The notes: a model not told the origin generated them from the sequence alone. DNA of 64,000 bases from Theobroma cacao (GCF_000208745.1 NC_030854.1:16172173-16236172), one strand, 5' to 3'. Counted from the first letter of the stretch, positions 43,130 through 54,863 are shown. Program-made: numbers and translations.

Positions 43130-43510
43130 TCGACCCCTAAGTCCTCCGATCATTGAGACAATCTTTAGTAAAATGACTAAGCAACACATATGAATAACAA
43201 AAGGTGGATCCTTGGAGACATTGCCCTCTACGCATCCTACCACATGAAGAACATAATGCTTTATCTCCTTCAGACTATCCTATAGCCTGTTGCCTCGATG
43301 GTTTGGCAGCTTTTTTACTCTTCTTAGAATTGCCACTAAAACCATTCCCTTACTAAGATGTCTGTCAACCTCTTTACTAGCCTTACTAATGCTCAATTCT
43401 AGCCCTCTTGGGCTTCTTTTAACCTCCTTGGGTCTCCATATCCTTCATTTCTAGCCTCTGAGCATAATTCACTACTTTAGAGTAATTAGTGAACTCTTTG
43501 TTGGCTCTAT
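43130..43510 (-). pseudogene. Gag C-terminal region of G
   Basis: The minus strand reads KEFTNYSKVVNYAQRLEMKD, a basic linker, and a decayed zinc knuckle CSSCGRMRRGQC...FCYSYVLLSHFTKDC. The rest of gag is missing because element H begins at 43511. Confidence 0.6.
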
Positions 43511-44636
43511 TAGTTTTTTATGATAAAAAAACATTCCCATTTCATTTGTGTCTAACATTTCTACCTAAGTGTGTAGGACAAAAAGTTATATGGAAATAAT
43601 AAACCAACCTTTCAAATGTGTATATCAAAAATCATGAAAATGAAGAAAAACGATTGATCAACAAAAAGGAAGGTCTTTAGTTAAATAATGAAGAATGTTG
43701 GTTGACTAAAATTTAAATTGGAGAAATGGCGGGCTGAAGAATATTGAGAAACAGAACCAACTTAGTTGACTAAGATGAGAGTTAGTTGACTAAGAAGCTG
43801 CTGCCAAAATCTGGACTTCAAGACAAAACCGACTTAGTCGACTAAATGCTCTCTGCCAGAATCTATGACTAAAAGACAGAACCAACTTAGTCAACTAAGA
43901 TGAAAGTTAGTCGACTAAGAGCTCTCTGTTTGGAATTTGAACTAGAGCACTAAAAGACAAATTAACAGCTAGAACCTACTCTCAACTGTTTCCAACGACC
44001 ATAAACTGCCAAACTACCATCAAAGCTATTTCTTCAAGTATAAAATGGTCTTCCAACAGTTAGAAATAAGTTTTTGGATGTTTTGGAGGAGATTTGAGTC
44101 ATTAAGAGCTGAAAAACTAGAAAATCTTCTCTGCACCTTGCTACACTTAAACACCCATCTTTTGTATTTGTATTCTGCACTCAACCTTGTACCATTTAGA
44201 TCAACTTGTGATCATAGGTACTTTCTTTAACCTCTCTTCTTGTATTTTGAGAGTGAGGGAGTCACTTTAAGTGGTTGTTTCAAGCTAGGATTGCTTGAAT
44301 GTGTTAAGGTTCTAACTTAGCCTTGAAAAGTTAGGTGTTGGGTTATAGTTGAGCCCGAGAAAACTAGTGTAAAAGGTTTTGGCTGAGCCTAGTAAAAGCA
44401 ATTATAAAGCTTGGTGAAAGCTTGTAAATTTCACCGGTTCTTAGTGGAATTGTTTGGAAAATCCTTGGTTGTATAATCAAGGTAGTGGATGTAGGTCTTA
44501 GACCGAACCACTTTAAATTTCTGCGCATTGTCTACTTTGTTTTTATTTTCTTCGTTATGAAAATTAGTTCCTCATCTTGTCAAGAGCCATTTTGTGCTAT
44601 TCACCCCTCCTTTAGCACATATAATTGGGACCAACA
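43511..44636 (+). repeat. 5' LTR of H
   Basis: The right end is GACCAACA at 44636. The left edge is set at TAGTTTTTTATGATAAAAAA, like the T(G)TTTTTGATGATAACAAAA opening of SIRE-type LTRs with TG changed to TA; it is less certain by a few bases. About 1.1 kb, normal for the lineage. It contains five TTAGTCGACTAA-type palindromes. The short frames at 44045 and 44485 are not supported as genes. Confidence 0.75.
43762..43918. repeat. Five TTAGTCGACTAA palindromes in LTR H
   Basis: 12-bp self-complementary words at 43762, 43782, 43834, 43887 and 43907 (variants TTAGTTGACTAA, TTAGTCAACTAA). Spacing is irregular (20, 52, 53, 20), in pairs. Confidence 0.92.
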
Positions 44637-44638
44637 AG

Positions 44639-44650
44639 TGGTTTCAGAGC
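44639..44650 (+). other. Primer-binding site of H
   Basis: TGGTTTCAGAGC, one mismatch to the tRNA-iMet site TGGTATCAGAGC, two bases after the LTR end. Confidence 0.85.
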
Positions 44651-44691
44651 TAGTTCCCTGTTATTAAGGTCTAACACCCTTGGGAAGATCC

Positions 44692-45533
44692 AAATGGCTC
44701 TACAAAAATTAGTAGTTGCTGAAGGACAATCCACAAACAGACCACCTCTGTTTGATGGCTCTAACTATCCATATTGGAATATTATAATGTCAATTTATGT
44801 TAGAGCTTATGACTTTGTGATGTGAGATGTCATTACCGATGGTCCTTTCATTCCAATGATTAAAAATTCAATCAATGGTAAGAAAACTTCTAAGGATAGA
44901 AATAAATGGATAAAAGCTTAAATAAGGAGAGCACAAATCAACTCTAAGGCCATGCACACTACCATTTATGTAATTGATTATAGAGAATATGATAAAGTGT
45001 CCATGTGCAAAAGTGTCAAGGAAATTTGGCAAAAATTAGAAGAGCTATATGGAGAAACAAAAATGCAAAAAGAAGAAAAGCCAAAGAAAAACAGAAAATC
45101 GAAGAAGTCAATGGCGGCTGCAACATGGTCAGATAGTGACACTTCAAGCTCAAATGTTGAAGAAAAAGCTGAAGAACACTCAAATTTATGTCTAATGGCC
45201 AAAGAAGATGAATCTGAGGTATCTTTATCTACTTGTGATATTTCAATTGATGAGCTTCAAGAAGAATATGAATGTCTCTATGATGAGTTTGAAAAACTTG
45301 CATCAAAATATAAAACTTTGAAAAGAAAAATCGCATCTCTTGAGATTGATTTGCAAAAGATACAACATGATTTCAACTCTATTTTTGAGCAAAGAAATTT
45401 CCTGCAAATTAAATTGGAACATTCAAAAATAGATTTTGAAGTTATGAAATTGGAACTAGACAATAGAACTGAAGCTTTGCAAAAGGCAATAGATGAAAAT
45501 GTTGCTCTTAAGAATTTAAGTAAAGAATCATAA
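44692..45533 (+). pseudogene. Gag of H (SIRE type)
   Basis: ATG at 44692 opens MALQKLVVAEGQSTNRPP and the block LFDGSNYPYWNIIMSIYVRA, then a stop at 44823. The next frame (44952-45533, 193 codons) begins in the UBN2 region (SVKEIWQKLEELYGET) and jumps to a Lys-rich hinge, a Ser/Asp stretch (TWSDSDTSSSNVEEKAEEHS) and a coiled-coil tail (about residues 85-190) with regular Leu/Ile. The middle of UBN2 seems deleted. It would form the particle. Confidence 0.85.
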
Positions 45534-45574
45534 AAAAAAGAGCACAAATTTCAAAAGAAATGCAAATGACTTTT

Positions 45575-45960
45575 TCGCTAGATGCTATGTTTGTGATAAA
45601 CTTGGTCATTTATCTGACAATTGCTATAAAAGAAGAAACACAAAAAAAACAAAAATGATTTGGGTTCTAAAAAGATCCTACATTGCTACTAACCTTCAAG
45701 GACCCATCAAGGTATGGGTACCTATTAAGAAAAATTGAAAATCTATCTTGTAGGTCGAACTGCACTTAAAAGATACATGTTCAAGAGCTCAACTTAAGAA
45801 GAAGCAGCCTTGGTATATGAAAAGTGGCTACTCATGACACATGACAGGAGATGAAATGCTATTTGCTCAGCTGAACAAAAAAAAGGGAGGTACCATATCC
45901 TTTGATGATGATTCAAAATGTAGAATTCATGGTATAGGAATGATTGGTAAGAACTCCCAA
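45575..45960 (+). pseudogene. Zinc knuckle and protease of H
   Basis: At 45583-45627 the frame reads CYVCDKLGHLSDNCY, an intact CX2CX4HX4C zinc knuckle. About 45811-45860 encodes WYMKSGYS-stop-HMTGDEMLF, the copia protease site (W-Y-L-D-S-G-C-S-x-HMTG) with the catalytic Asp replaced by Lys and a stop added. FDDDSKCRIHGIGMIG follows. Inactive. Confidence 0.8.
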
Positions 45961-46494
45961 ACTCAAATCAGTCATGTGTTATTGGCAAGGTTTGAAACAT
46001 AATTTATTGAGCATTAGTCAATTATGTGATAAAGGATTTAAAGTATGTTTTGATTCAAATAAGTGTGAAGTGATAGATATAAGCACAAATAAAGTTTCAT
46101 TTATAGGAAGAAGATTAAAAAATATGTATGTTGTATTTCTTGAAGATCTTGAAATGAATTGTGAAATGTGTTTAGTGAAAAATATTGAAAATGATAGTTG
46201 GTTATCGCATAGGAGATTAGGACATGTAAGTATCCATACTATGTCAAAACTAATCAAGAAAAATCTAGTTGTTGGATTGTCGGACATAAAATTTGAAAGT
46301 GACAAAATATGTGATACTTGCCAACTAGGAAAACAACTTAGAACATCTTTCAAGACTAAGAAGATTGTGTCAACATCTAAACCTCTTGAATTATTACACA
46401 TTGATCTATTTGGTTCAATAAGCACAACTAGTTTAGGAGGAAAATTTTATGGCTTTGTAATAGTTGATGACTATTCTAGGTACACTTGGGTTTA
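45944..46494 (+). pseudogene. Integrase N-terminal part of H
   Basis: An open frame with GLKHNLLSISQLCDKGFKVC, SWLSHRRLGHVSIHTMSKLI, CDTCQLGKQLRTSF (the HHCC zinc region complete), LELLHIDLFGSISTTSLGGK and FVIVDDYSRYTWVY, which carries the first catalytic Asp. It is cut within the core by a solo LTR at 46495; the reading resumes at 54339. Confidence 0.9.
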
Positions 46495-47811
46495 TGTCAC
46501 GACCCAATTTTCGAGCCATGACCGACGCATGGGCCCAATAGACATAGCCCACCAAGCCCAAGCAGGCCTATTATATAATCTTGCTTAACATTCCATCAAC
46601 TATTCTCAAGTCACCTTTCATAAGTCCAACTTATAATCACTTTAATAATGGGCTATAGCCATCAAGAATTTCATTGATATAAACCCAAAATGATGTTAAC
46701 ATTTCAACTCATGGTCGCATTAACAGTTAAAGTATACATATTTTGTCTAAGACACGTATCTTAGTACTTTACATCACATGAACGTATTCATAAAACAAAA
46801 TGACTCTTGACTTCCAGCGGAGTGACCACAATGAAGGTGCGGCTACTCAATGCCAAAATACCTACCAAGGAAACGAAACTACGTGGACACCTCGACCTAG
46901 GTTCCAACTGCCTCCTGATCTAAAAACATTAAATTGAAAACAGTGAGTACAAACTCAGTGAGTGAACATAAGAAAGGAACAAGCAATCGATAGGAAGAAT
47001 TTGGAAATCATGATGCACTTGTTTCAAAACTAATACAATTGATTTAATTTCTTACTAAAATCCCTCCTTTCAAACTTTGATTAATAACCTCATAATGTTG
47101 CAAAACCCATGATCAATCCATGAAGTTAAATGGGAGAAAAATATGTCAAAATCAAGCAAGGTAGCAACCATGGCAGCAAGTTTCTCACTATAGCGAGAAA
47201 CAATGTTAGTTTGCATATGTTTTAGTTTTTCTATTATATCTCCTACTACAAAAATTAAATTGACCTAATTTTTGACCATTAGAAAGATAAGAGGAAGGAT
47301 TACAACTTTTATGTTTACTACTTTTCCCATTTCGGATGGGAAGGTGGTCAAAATGTTCATCAAAGTGAAGATACTGCACCAAAACCCGAGAGTTTCTCAC
47401 TGCAACGAGAAGCAGGGCACCTAAGTGTAAAAAGGACCTCTTTTGCACTAAAAATCCATTTAGTGTTGCAATAAAAATCAATTTGCACTAAAATGGGAAA
47501 TTCTCAAGATTCATCATGCCAAATTTCACATGCATTATAATCACACACATTCTATCACATATCTATAGATATAATCATATAAAACACCTACACCACCCCA
47601 CCTGTGAGACCTTGACCTTTATAGACTCGTAAAGGGAAGTATATGCGATATCCTTGATCAGGGGTAATTTCATCATTTCTTTAGTAAGCTTATAAAAGTA
47701 AGATTTTAAACAATATTATGGCCTAAGTAGGCCTAAGGCATAAATGGATGGTGAAATTAAGGGTAAAATGGAAAGGAAACCAAAATTTGGATGATTTTCA
47801 CGATAGGGGCA

Positions 47812-47836
47812 AAATGGTCATTTTTCACCTCAGGTT
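47812..47836. promoter_or_regulatory. GGGCAAAATGGTCATTTT element in F
   Basis: Imperfect palindrome (theme GGCAAAATGGTCATTTTGCC) upstream of the TATA. The same word appears in K (12530, 12661, 31965, 32095), J (50150, 50325, 58035, 58200) and the second F (58962). Function unknown. Confidence 0.6.
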
Positions 47837-47992
47837 AGAATTTTAAGTTTTCATGAGCCCGAGCATGTCTAGACCATTATGGACCTTGTTCTAGTGTCAA
47901 AAGAGCAAAAAGATTGCATAAAAGATTGAAGGAGAGTAAGTTAATTGGTGAAAGGGTAATTTGGTAATTTCAAGGAATTGGATAAGATTGGC

Positions 47993-48000
47993 TATAAATA
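47993..48000 (+). promoter_or_regulatory. TATA box in LTR F
   Basis: GGCTATAAATATC about 390 bp from the LTR start; the other plus-strand F copy has GCTATAAGTATC at 59149. Confidence 0.6.
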
Positions 48001-48835
48001 TCTTCCTTCCAGCAGCTTTTTCACCCATTTTTCCAGCAGCTTGTCTTCTTCTTCTTCTTCCATCTCACGTTGCTTCCAACCTCCATGGAAGCTTGATGTG
48101 GAGCTTGTATAATTTTCTCTCTCTAGCTCTAAATTTCATATCTTTGAGCCCTTTTGACTAGAACCCTTGTATTCTTTCACTCTCTCACTTCAAAACCCTT
48201 GATAAATTTTATTTCCATACTTTCTCTCACTAGTTGGGCATTTTAGAGAAAGAAAAAGAGAATTACCCCATTGATTTGGAAGCTATTGAAAGAGAATTCG
48301 ACTACAAAAGAACCTTAGGGTAAGTGATGAACTAAGTTTGATTTTTAGCTGTGAATAATGGCTAGTAATTGGGATTATGAGCTGTTTTATTATTGAGTAT
48401 GTTTATTCCTTTTATAGTGATTAAGATAGTGAACATAGATAGCCATTTAATGTGGCAATTGAAAGCTAGCTAAGAGATAAGTTTTACGGTTTATAGTGTG
48501 TGAATTGACCTATTGCTTATGCTAATGTGATCTTAGGTTCTAATGAAGTCCCATCCTTCCAATTGGATCATTAGGGGAATTGAGTCAGCTAAAGGCTCAA
48601 CAATAAATAGGTGAGTGGACTACCTATCAAAATTATTTTGGGAATATGACCGTTTTGTACAAAGTATTTGAATGATTCTATACAACTTTTGTTAAAACAA
48701 GTGCCTTGAGAACAAGCCTTTGATAAATCAATTTTATGTTATGATGTGTGGTTATCATGGATCTCTATGCTGCAGCATTATGTTGATATACATATATGTT
48801 TGAATATAGTGTTGTGTAATTATATTGACTCGACT

Positions 48836-48960
48836 ATGTGCGAGTAGGGAGTGCACATAAGCCGAGGATGACCAGGTTATGTGCGAGTAGGGAGTGCGCA
48901 TAACCCGGTGATGACCTAGCCATGTGCGAGTAGGGAGTGCGCATGAGCTGGTGATGATGA
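48836..48960. repeat. 43-bp hairpin repeat, three copies (F)
   Basis: Units at 48836, 48879 and 48922. Each is ATGTGC-GAGTAGGGAGT-GCACAT or GCGCAT, a 6-bp stem with an 11-base loop. Confidence 0.88.
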
Positions 48961-49170
48961 TGATGTGATGGTGTGCATGATGATGATGGGTATACGTATA
49001 CAAATATACATATGTAAATTTGTGTGTTATAGGAAATTAATGAGTAATGGTATATGGTTGTAATTCATGTTAAACTTTGGAAAATTGTTATGCATTTCAT
49101 GTTGGTTTGAACATTTCAACAAGGTGGTTTTTCTTTGGGAAGAAGGGTAAATTTTTCATTGGTGCCCTGT

Positions 49171-49640
49171 TTCTCGCTGCAGCGAGAATCATTTTTGCTA
49201 CAGTGAGAAACTCTCGGGTTTGGAGGGGTAGACTGGTCGAAAACTTGCTGTAGCGAGAATGCATTTTCACTGTAGCAAAAATGACACTATAGCTTGTTGC
49301 TGAGCGAAATTCATTCTCGCTGCAACAAGAAACTTTTTGTTTTTGGGTTATAATTTCACTGCAGCCAGAAACCTTCTATTTCTGGGTCACAATTTCGCTG
49401 GAGCGAGATTGAATCTCGCTGCAGCGAAAAACTTTTTATTTTGTCTTCTGCTTTGTCCAATTACTGCCCTATTTTTAACTTCTTTGCTACCATATCTGAG
49501 CATGGACTTCCAACATTAAGGACTAGATGAGTTAAGTTTAAAATAAGGAGGTTTAGTGAGAAACCCTCGGCCAGTTGAGAAACCCTCGTTCGGGTAATAA
49601 CTTAATCCCAACGTCGTTGCAGCGAAGATTCGTTGTCGTA
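49171..49640. repeat. CTCGCTGCAGCGAG palindrome array (F)
   Basis: The perfect 18-bp palindrome TTCTCGCTGCAGCGAGAA is at 49171-49188. Eight or more worn copies follow (TTGCTGTAGCGAGAA, TTCTCGCTGCAACAAGAA, AATCTCGCTGCAGCGAAAA and others) to about 49640. Confidence 0.85.
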
Positions 49641-51775
49641 TTTGACTTGCTTGCATAATATTGAAGCTTTTATTCTTCAAATAGTTCGTTATGTATGGAT
49701 TCATGACTTTCAAATGATTAATCATCTAAAGGCTTGATGAGGGGTTTTTAATATGAATGGAACTAAATTGCATTGTTTTGAAACAAGTGCATCATGATTT
49801 TAAATTCTCCTTTGTTGTTGCTTGTTCCCTTCCTTGTTCACTCACTGAGTTTATACTCACCGTTTTCAACTTCATGTTTTTAGATCACGAGGCAGCCGGT
49901 AACTAGGACGAGGTGTCCTTGTAGACTTATATCCATCTTTTGGTAGGTGTCTCGGTATTCATGTGAGACCTTGTCAAGCTCGATTAAAAGACGGTATTGT
50001 ATCGAGTGGTACAACTAAGTTAAATCGAGCCTTGAACTAGTTCAAATAGAAATTCTAAGAGGAATTTGAAAATTTTAAAACCAACAGAATGGCTTAGAAT
50101 AGTGATTTGGAGTTCAAGGTCCAGTTTGGAGTCCATCAGAAAATTGACCAATTAGGGACAAAACGGTCATTTTACCATTTGATGATAAAATGGAGATTTT
50201 TAGCCAAGATTTGATCACATTTGACCAAGAATAATTATATGAAATATAATTATGATTATTGGAGTATAAAATGATGTTTAGTAGTGAAAAATTGTGATTC
50301 CCGGTATTTATGGAGCAGAAGGGCAAAATGGTAATTTTGCCACTAGTGGACTAAACGAAAATTTTTTTAAACATTTTTTGCCCCATTTGATTAATATTGA
50401 TCAATATTAGTGTTATTTTAGGTTGAAAAGTAGAAATAATGAGATTCCGGTACATTTCGGAGTATAAGGGCAAAATCGTAATTTTTTTGTCTCGGGGGCA
50501 AATCAGTAAAATTTTCGCCCCAGCACTTGTCAAGACCAAGGGATTTTAATTGTGGTAGGATTGGATAAATACCAGAATATTTGTGGTGGAAAATTAAGAA
50601 GAAAAAGTCAAAAAGTTAAAAATTGGGCCAATAAGCATGTGACACATGGCATGCTTGATTATTTTATTATTTTCTATAGAAATCAGCCCATTAAATCCCC
50701 AATTCCCTCACCATATTCGGCCTAGACATCCAGCAACAAGAAAAAAGGAAGAACAAAAGGAAAAACAAGAAAACCTAGGTGGAAATTCAAAGAAAAAGTG
50801 AAGAAATCAAGGAAACAAGCTAGGTAAGTTAAAATTTCTTTAATTCTCCTTGATACCTAGCTTACCCATGCTTTTGTTCTTGATTTCCATGGTTGAATAT
50901 TGAGTTATCATGATGAATTCAATTCTGAAAAATGGGTATGGAAGAGGAATTGTTGTTGGAATAATTTGATTTTAGACTATGTTAGTGTTTAGGGATAGTT
51001 AAGCATGGTTATGAACAAAAACACAAAAGAAATATTCAATTTCTCTAGGGTTCCTTGTTGGCCGAACCATGAGGGCTGAATATCAATGGGGGATTGTTTT
51101 TATTTCAAGGAAAATGGCATGGAAAATGATGAAGTAAGGTGAAACGGTTATGTAGAAAAAAATTCGATGCTAGTACACCAAATGACCAAATTTTTTCTAT
51201 AAGGAATTGTGAGGGTTCTAATGCTGAATTTGGCTTTATTTAAATGTATGTGGTAAATTAAGGTATTAGAGGAGAAATGAATTAATTTGGAGGTGATTTG
51301 GACACAATCGCCGATTAATCGGGTGATCGGTCGAATTTAATCGATACCGTGATTAAGCGGTAATCGGACATATTTTTGCATTTACATATCAAGCATTAGT
51401 AGTTTAAATTAATTTATATCAATTTAGGGACAATATAGTAAATTCCTCGACTTTGTTATTTGTCAAGGTGGTGAGACGTCCGGAAAAGGCAAAGGAATTA
51501 CGCCTGAGGACTATTAGTCAGAGTTCACCCGGAATCCGAATTTTCGACACCTGTGAGTGGACTGCCTATCAAAATTGTTTTGGGAATATGACTGTTTTGA
51601 ACAAAGTGTTTGAATGATTTTATGCAATTTTTCATGAAAATGAATGCCTTGGGAACAAGCTTTTGAGAAAAGGTTTATGTTATGAAATGTGGTTATTATG
51701 GATTTCTATGTGGCTGCATTATGTTGATATACATATATGCTTGAATATAATGTTGTGTAATTATGTTGACTCGAC

Positions 51776-51900
51776 TATGTGCGAGTAGGGAGTGCGCATA
51801 AGCCGAGGATGACCCGGTTATGTGCGAGTAGGGAGTGCGCATAACCCGGTGATGACCCAGCCATGTGCGAGTAGGGAGTGCGCATGAGCTGGTGATGATG
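51776..51900. repeat. 43-bp hairpin repeat, three copies (J)
   Basis: Same array as 48836-48960, followed by a GATGATGATGG-type repeat to 51950. Confidence 0.88.
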
Positions 51901-51950
51901 ATGATGAGCTGGTGATGATGATGATGGGTTGGTGAGATGATGATGATGGG

Positions 51951-51972
51951 TATATATATATATATATATATA
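51951..51972. repeat. (AT)n microsatellite
   Basis: 22 bases of alternating T and A inside LTR J, in the intron-like part. Confidence 0.9.
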
Positions 51973-54338
51973 CATATGTAAATGTGTGTGATATAGCAAA
52001 TTGATGGACAATGATTTATGGTTGTAATGTACGTAAAATTTGACACATTATACTTTGAGAATTTTCATGAATGTTAGGTTGATTTTTATTAGTTTAGCAG
52101 GATGGCTTTTGTTGAGTGAGGAAAAATGTTTCTCTTGTTGCTTTGTTTTCACTGCATCGAAATTCATGCTCGCTGTAGCGAAAAACTCTGGGGTTTGGAG
52201 GGGTTTTAAATAGGAATGAACTAAATTGCATTTTTTTGAAACAAGTGCATCATGATTTTAAATTTTTCCTAATTGTTGCTTGTTCCCTTCCTTGTTCACT
52301 CACTGGGTTTATACTCACCATTTTCAAATTCATGTTTTCAGATCACGAGGTAGCCGATAATTAGGACGAGGTGTCCTTGTAGATCTGTGTACATCTTTTG
52401 GTAGGTGTCTCGGCATTCGGTAGCTGTATATCCATCCGAATAACTCCGCTGGAGGTCGAGTATTATTTTGTTATGTATAGATGAACTTAATGTAAATTTT
52501 AAAAGAGTAATGCCAGTACGAGTTGGCAATGTATATCACTATTTTGACTCAAAGTCATGAAATAGGACTTAGTGATAATAAATAGAATCATAAGTAAGAT
52601 AAATAATAGGCTTGCCTGGGTTTAGTGGATTACGTCCATTGGACCCATGCGCCGGTCATGACCCGAAATTTGGGTCGTGACAATTCAGTAGTTGTACATT
52701 CGTCCGAGTCCCTCCACTGGAAGTCAAGTATTCTTTTATTGTATATAGACAAACCTAATGTAAATTATTAGGATACATGTTGTAGATAATGTATATACAC
52801 TTGTTTGGTATGTCAATATGAGGTGGCAATGTTTAATATTATTTTGATTCTAAGTTATGAAATGTGACTTAGTAGTTTATGATGGAATGATGAACATGTC
52901 AGATTGATAGGCTTGCTTGGGCTTAGTGGACTATATCCATTGGGCCCATGCGCCAGTCATGTCCCCGAATTTGGGTCATGACACCGCTTTCCTCAGCTCT
53001 TTTACACTCCCTACTCGCACATTTCAATGTCATCATGTGTGCACTCCCTACTCACACACCTCATTATCATCATACAACATTATTTATCATTGCACAGCAT
53101 ATATTCAAATATGTATACTAGCACAATATAGAAGCACATGAATTCATCCTTTTTACACATTTCACACCTTTTACAACATCAAAGCATTTATCAAGGGCTT
53201 GTTCCCAAGCACCCATTTTTAATGAAAAGTTGAATAAAATCATGCAAATAATTCATCTCAACACAATTCTATTTTTCAAAATAATTTTGAAATGCAAGTT
53301 CACTCACCTGTATTGTTGAACCTCTAATCGACTCTAACCTCCACTAATGGTTCAAAAGGGGCTATGGGGCCTCGTTGGAACCTATCACGCACAAAAACAT
53401 CACAACCAATCCAATTTACATTAATATCACTCTAAAGGCTAGTTTCTAATTCAAGTTCTACTAGTCATTCCTAATTGGCTTCCAACTATATCAAATGGCT
53501 ATTCCTTGCACTACTCTAATCACACTAAAAATGAATAAACAACCTCAACAATAAAACAGCTCATAATCCCAATTACTAGCCATTATCAACAACTTAAAAC
53601 CAAGCCTAGTTCATCACTCACCTTGGGGTTTCTTTGTAGCTTAATTCTCTTCCAATAGCTTCCAAACAAATGTGGAAAGTCTCTCTCTCTCTCTCTTTCT
53701 AAAATGTCCAATTAGTGAGAAAGTGTAATAAGGAAAGGTTTTTGAGGGTTTTATGGTGAAAAAGTAAAAGAGCATAAAGAACTTTGTGAAAGGGTGCACA
53801 AAAACATGAAAATCAAGGTTAACTCGATGAAATATATGGAAGTTTCAAAGCAAGCTTCCATGGGGGGTGCAAAAATGTGGGAAAGGAAGAAGAAGAAGAA
53901 TAAGAAGTGCTGGAAATTTGAAGAACCTCCTAGAAACTTAGATATTTATGCTTTATGTTCATCTATTTCTCATGAAATTACCAAAATGCCCTTAACAAGG
54001 TCATTTTTTCTTTCCATTGCTTTATACAATCTTTTTACTTCTTTGACACTGAGACAAGATCCATAAGGGTCTAGAAATGCTCGGGTTCATGAAAAATTAA
54101 AAATTTCAACTCGAGATGCAAAATGACCGTTTTACCCATACTATGAAAATTATCGTTATTTCTATCTTCTTCATTATCTTACCTTCATTCATTCATTCCT
54201 TAGGCCTACTTGGACCTTAATAAGATTAGAAAACAACTTTCAAGGGCTCACCAGGAGAAATGATGAAATTACCCTCAGTTTGTGTTATCGCTTCGATTTC
54301 TAGTTACAGGTCTCTAGAGGTCGAGATCTCACAGTTTA

Positions 54339-54790
54339 TTTTCTTGCTCATAAGAATGATGCTCTATCAGCTTTTATAAGTCATTGTCGAAAAGTAAAGA
54401 ATGAAAAAGAACTAGCCATAGTTAAGCATAAGGAGTGATTAGGGAGGAGAATTTGAAAGTGATGAATTTGAGAAATTTTACAATGAAAAAGGGTTGGATC
54501 ACAATTTCTCTGCACCTAGAACACCCCAGCAAAATGTAGTTGTAGAGAGTAAAATTTTAACCTTAAAGGAAATGGCTAGGACTATGCTATGTGAGAATAA
54601 CCTACCAAAATATTTTGGGCTGAGGTAGTGAACACAGCAGCTTATATACTTAATAGAGTCTCAATAAGACCCATGATATCTAAGACACCATATGAACTCT
54701 ACAAGGATAGGAAACCAAATATTTCTCACCTTAGGAGTTTTGGTTGTAAATGTTTTGTATTGAACAATGGAAAATAGCCCTTAGGAAAGT
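54339..54790 (+). pseudogene. Integrase core, second part, of H
   Basis: Resuming after the solo LTR: FLAHKNDALSAFISHCRKV, a worn SDHGGEFE-like block (about 54427-54460) with a stop at the catalytic position, SAPRTPQQNVVVESKILTLK (third acidic residue present), then WAEVVNTAAYILNRVSIRP and TPYELYKDRKPNISHLRSFG. A stop near 54777 and a frameshift near 54820 follow. Confidence 0.85.
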
Positions 54791-54863
54791 TTGATGCAAA
54801 GAGTAATGAAGCAATATTTTAGGATATGTAGTAAACTCCAAGGCTTATAGAGTTTTTAACAAA

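Larger units (their letters stand above)
22473..43510 (-). mobile_element. Element G: decayed Tekay-like Ty3/gypsy, minus, host of A
   Basis: Sense order is right to left: gag zinc knuckle about 43510-43130, protease about 42930-42640, RT about 42360-41590, RNase H about 41580-41030, integrase about 41020-40430, then LTR sequence 40430-39020 plus 23144-22473. The element A (23145-39014) lies inside that LTR. The gag start is missing because element H begins at 43511. At 40430 integrase runs straight into LTR leader sequence, so the integrase C-terminus, polypurine tract and LTR promoter are deleted. The left edge at 22472/22473 has no LTR terminus and is a truncation. Confidence 0.75.
48611..49883 (+). 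other. Possible intron in LTR F
   Basis: ATAG|GTGAGTGGAC to CATGTTTTTAG|ATCACGAGG, 1273 bp. A second donor-like string, TTAGG|GTAAGTG, is at 48320. The interior holds the hairpin and palindrome arrays. Confidence 0.4.
49962..52682 (+). repeat. Solo LTR family J (K/F mosaic), plus (third level)
   Basis: 2721 bp between ATTCA duplications (49957-49961 and 52683-52687). It starts TGTGAGACCT, like F, directly followed by TGTCAAGCTCG, like the start of K. From there to 51552 it follows family K; from the GTGAGT at 51553 to the end it follows F. Acceptor AG at 52340-52341. Second copy in inverted orientation at 55389-58414. Confidence 0.9.
47603..52983 (+). repeat. Solo LTR family F, plus, interrupted (second level)
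   Basis: It starts TGTGAGACCTTGACC and ends GGGTCATGACA. Flanks CCACC (47598-47602) and CCGCT (52984-52988) agree at three of five places, a worn duplication. Without the J insert it is about 2.66 kb. It has TATA (47993), donors (48320, 48611), acceptor (49883), a 43-bp hairpin array and a CTCGCTGCAGCGAG array. Confidence 0.85.
46495..54333 (-). repeat. Solo LTR family F, minus, interrupted (outer of three nested)
   Basis: On the minus strand it starts TGTGAGATCTCGACC at 54333 and ends GGGTCGTGACA at 46495. GTTTA flanks both sides (46490-46494 and 54334-54338). Its own sequence is 46495-47602 and 52984-54333 (about 2.45 kb); the rest is a plus-strand F LTR inserted in it. Donor-like GTGAGT at plus 53302-53307 and acceptor AG at 46920-46921. 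The 90-codon frame at 53794-54066 lies in the leader and has no known domain. Confidence 0.88.

Noticed and set aside
53794..54066. 90-codon plus-strand frame with a Lys-rich middle
   Set aside because: It is antisense to the leader of LTR F minus, and no equivalent frame is seen in the other F copies.
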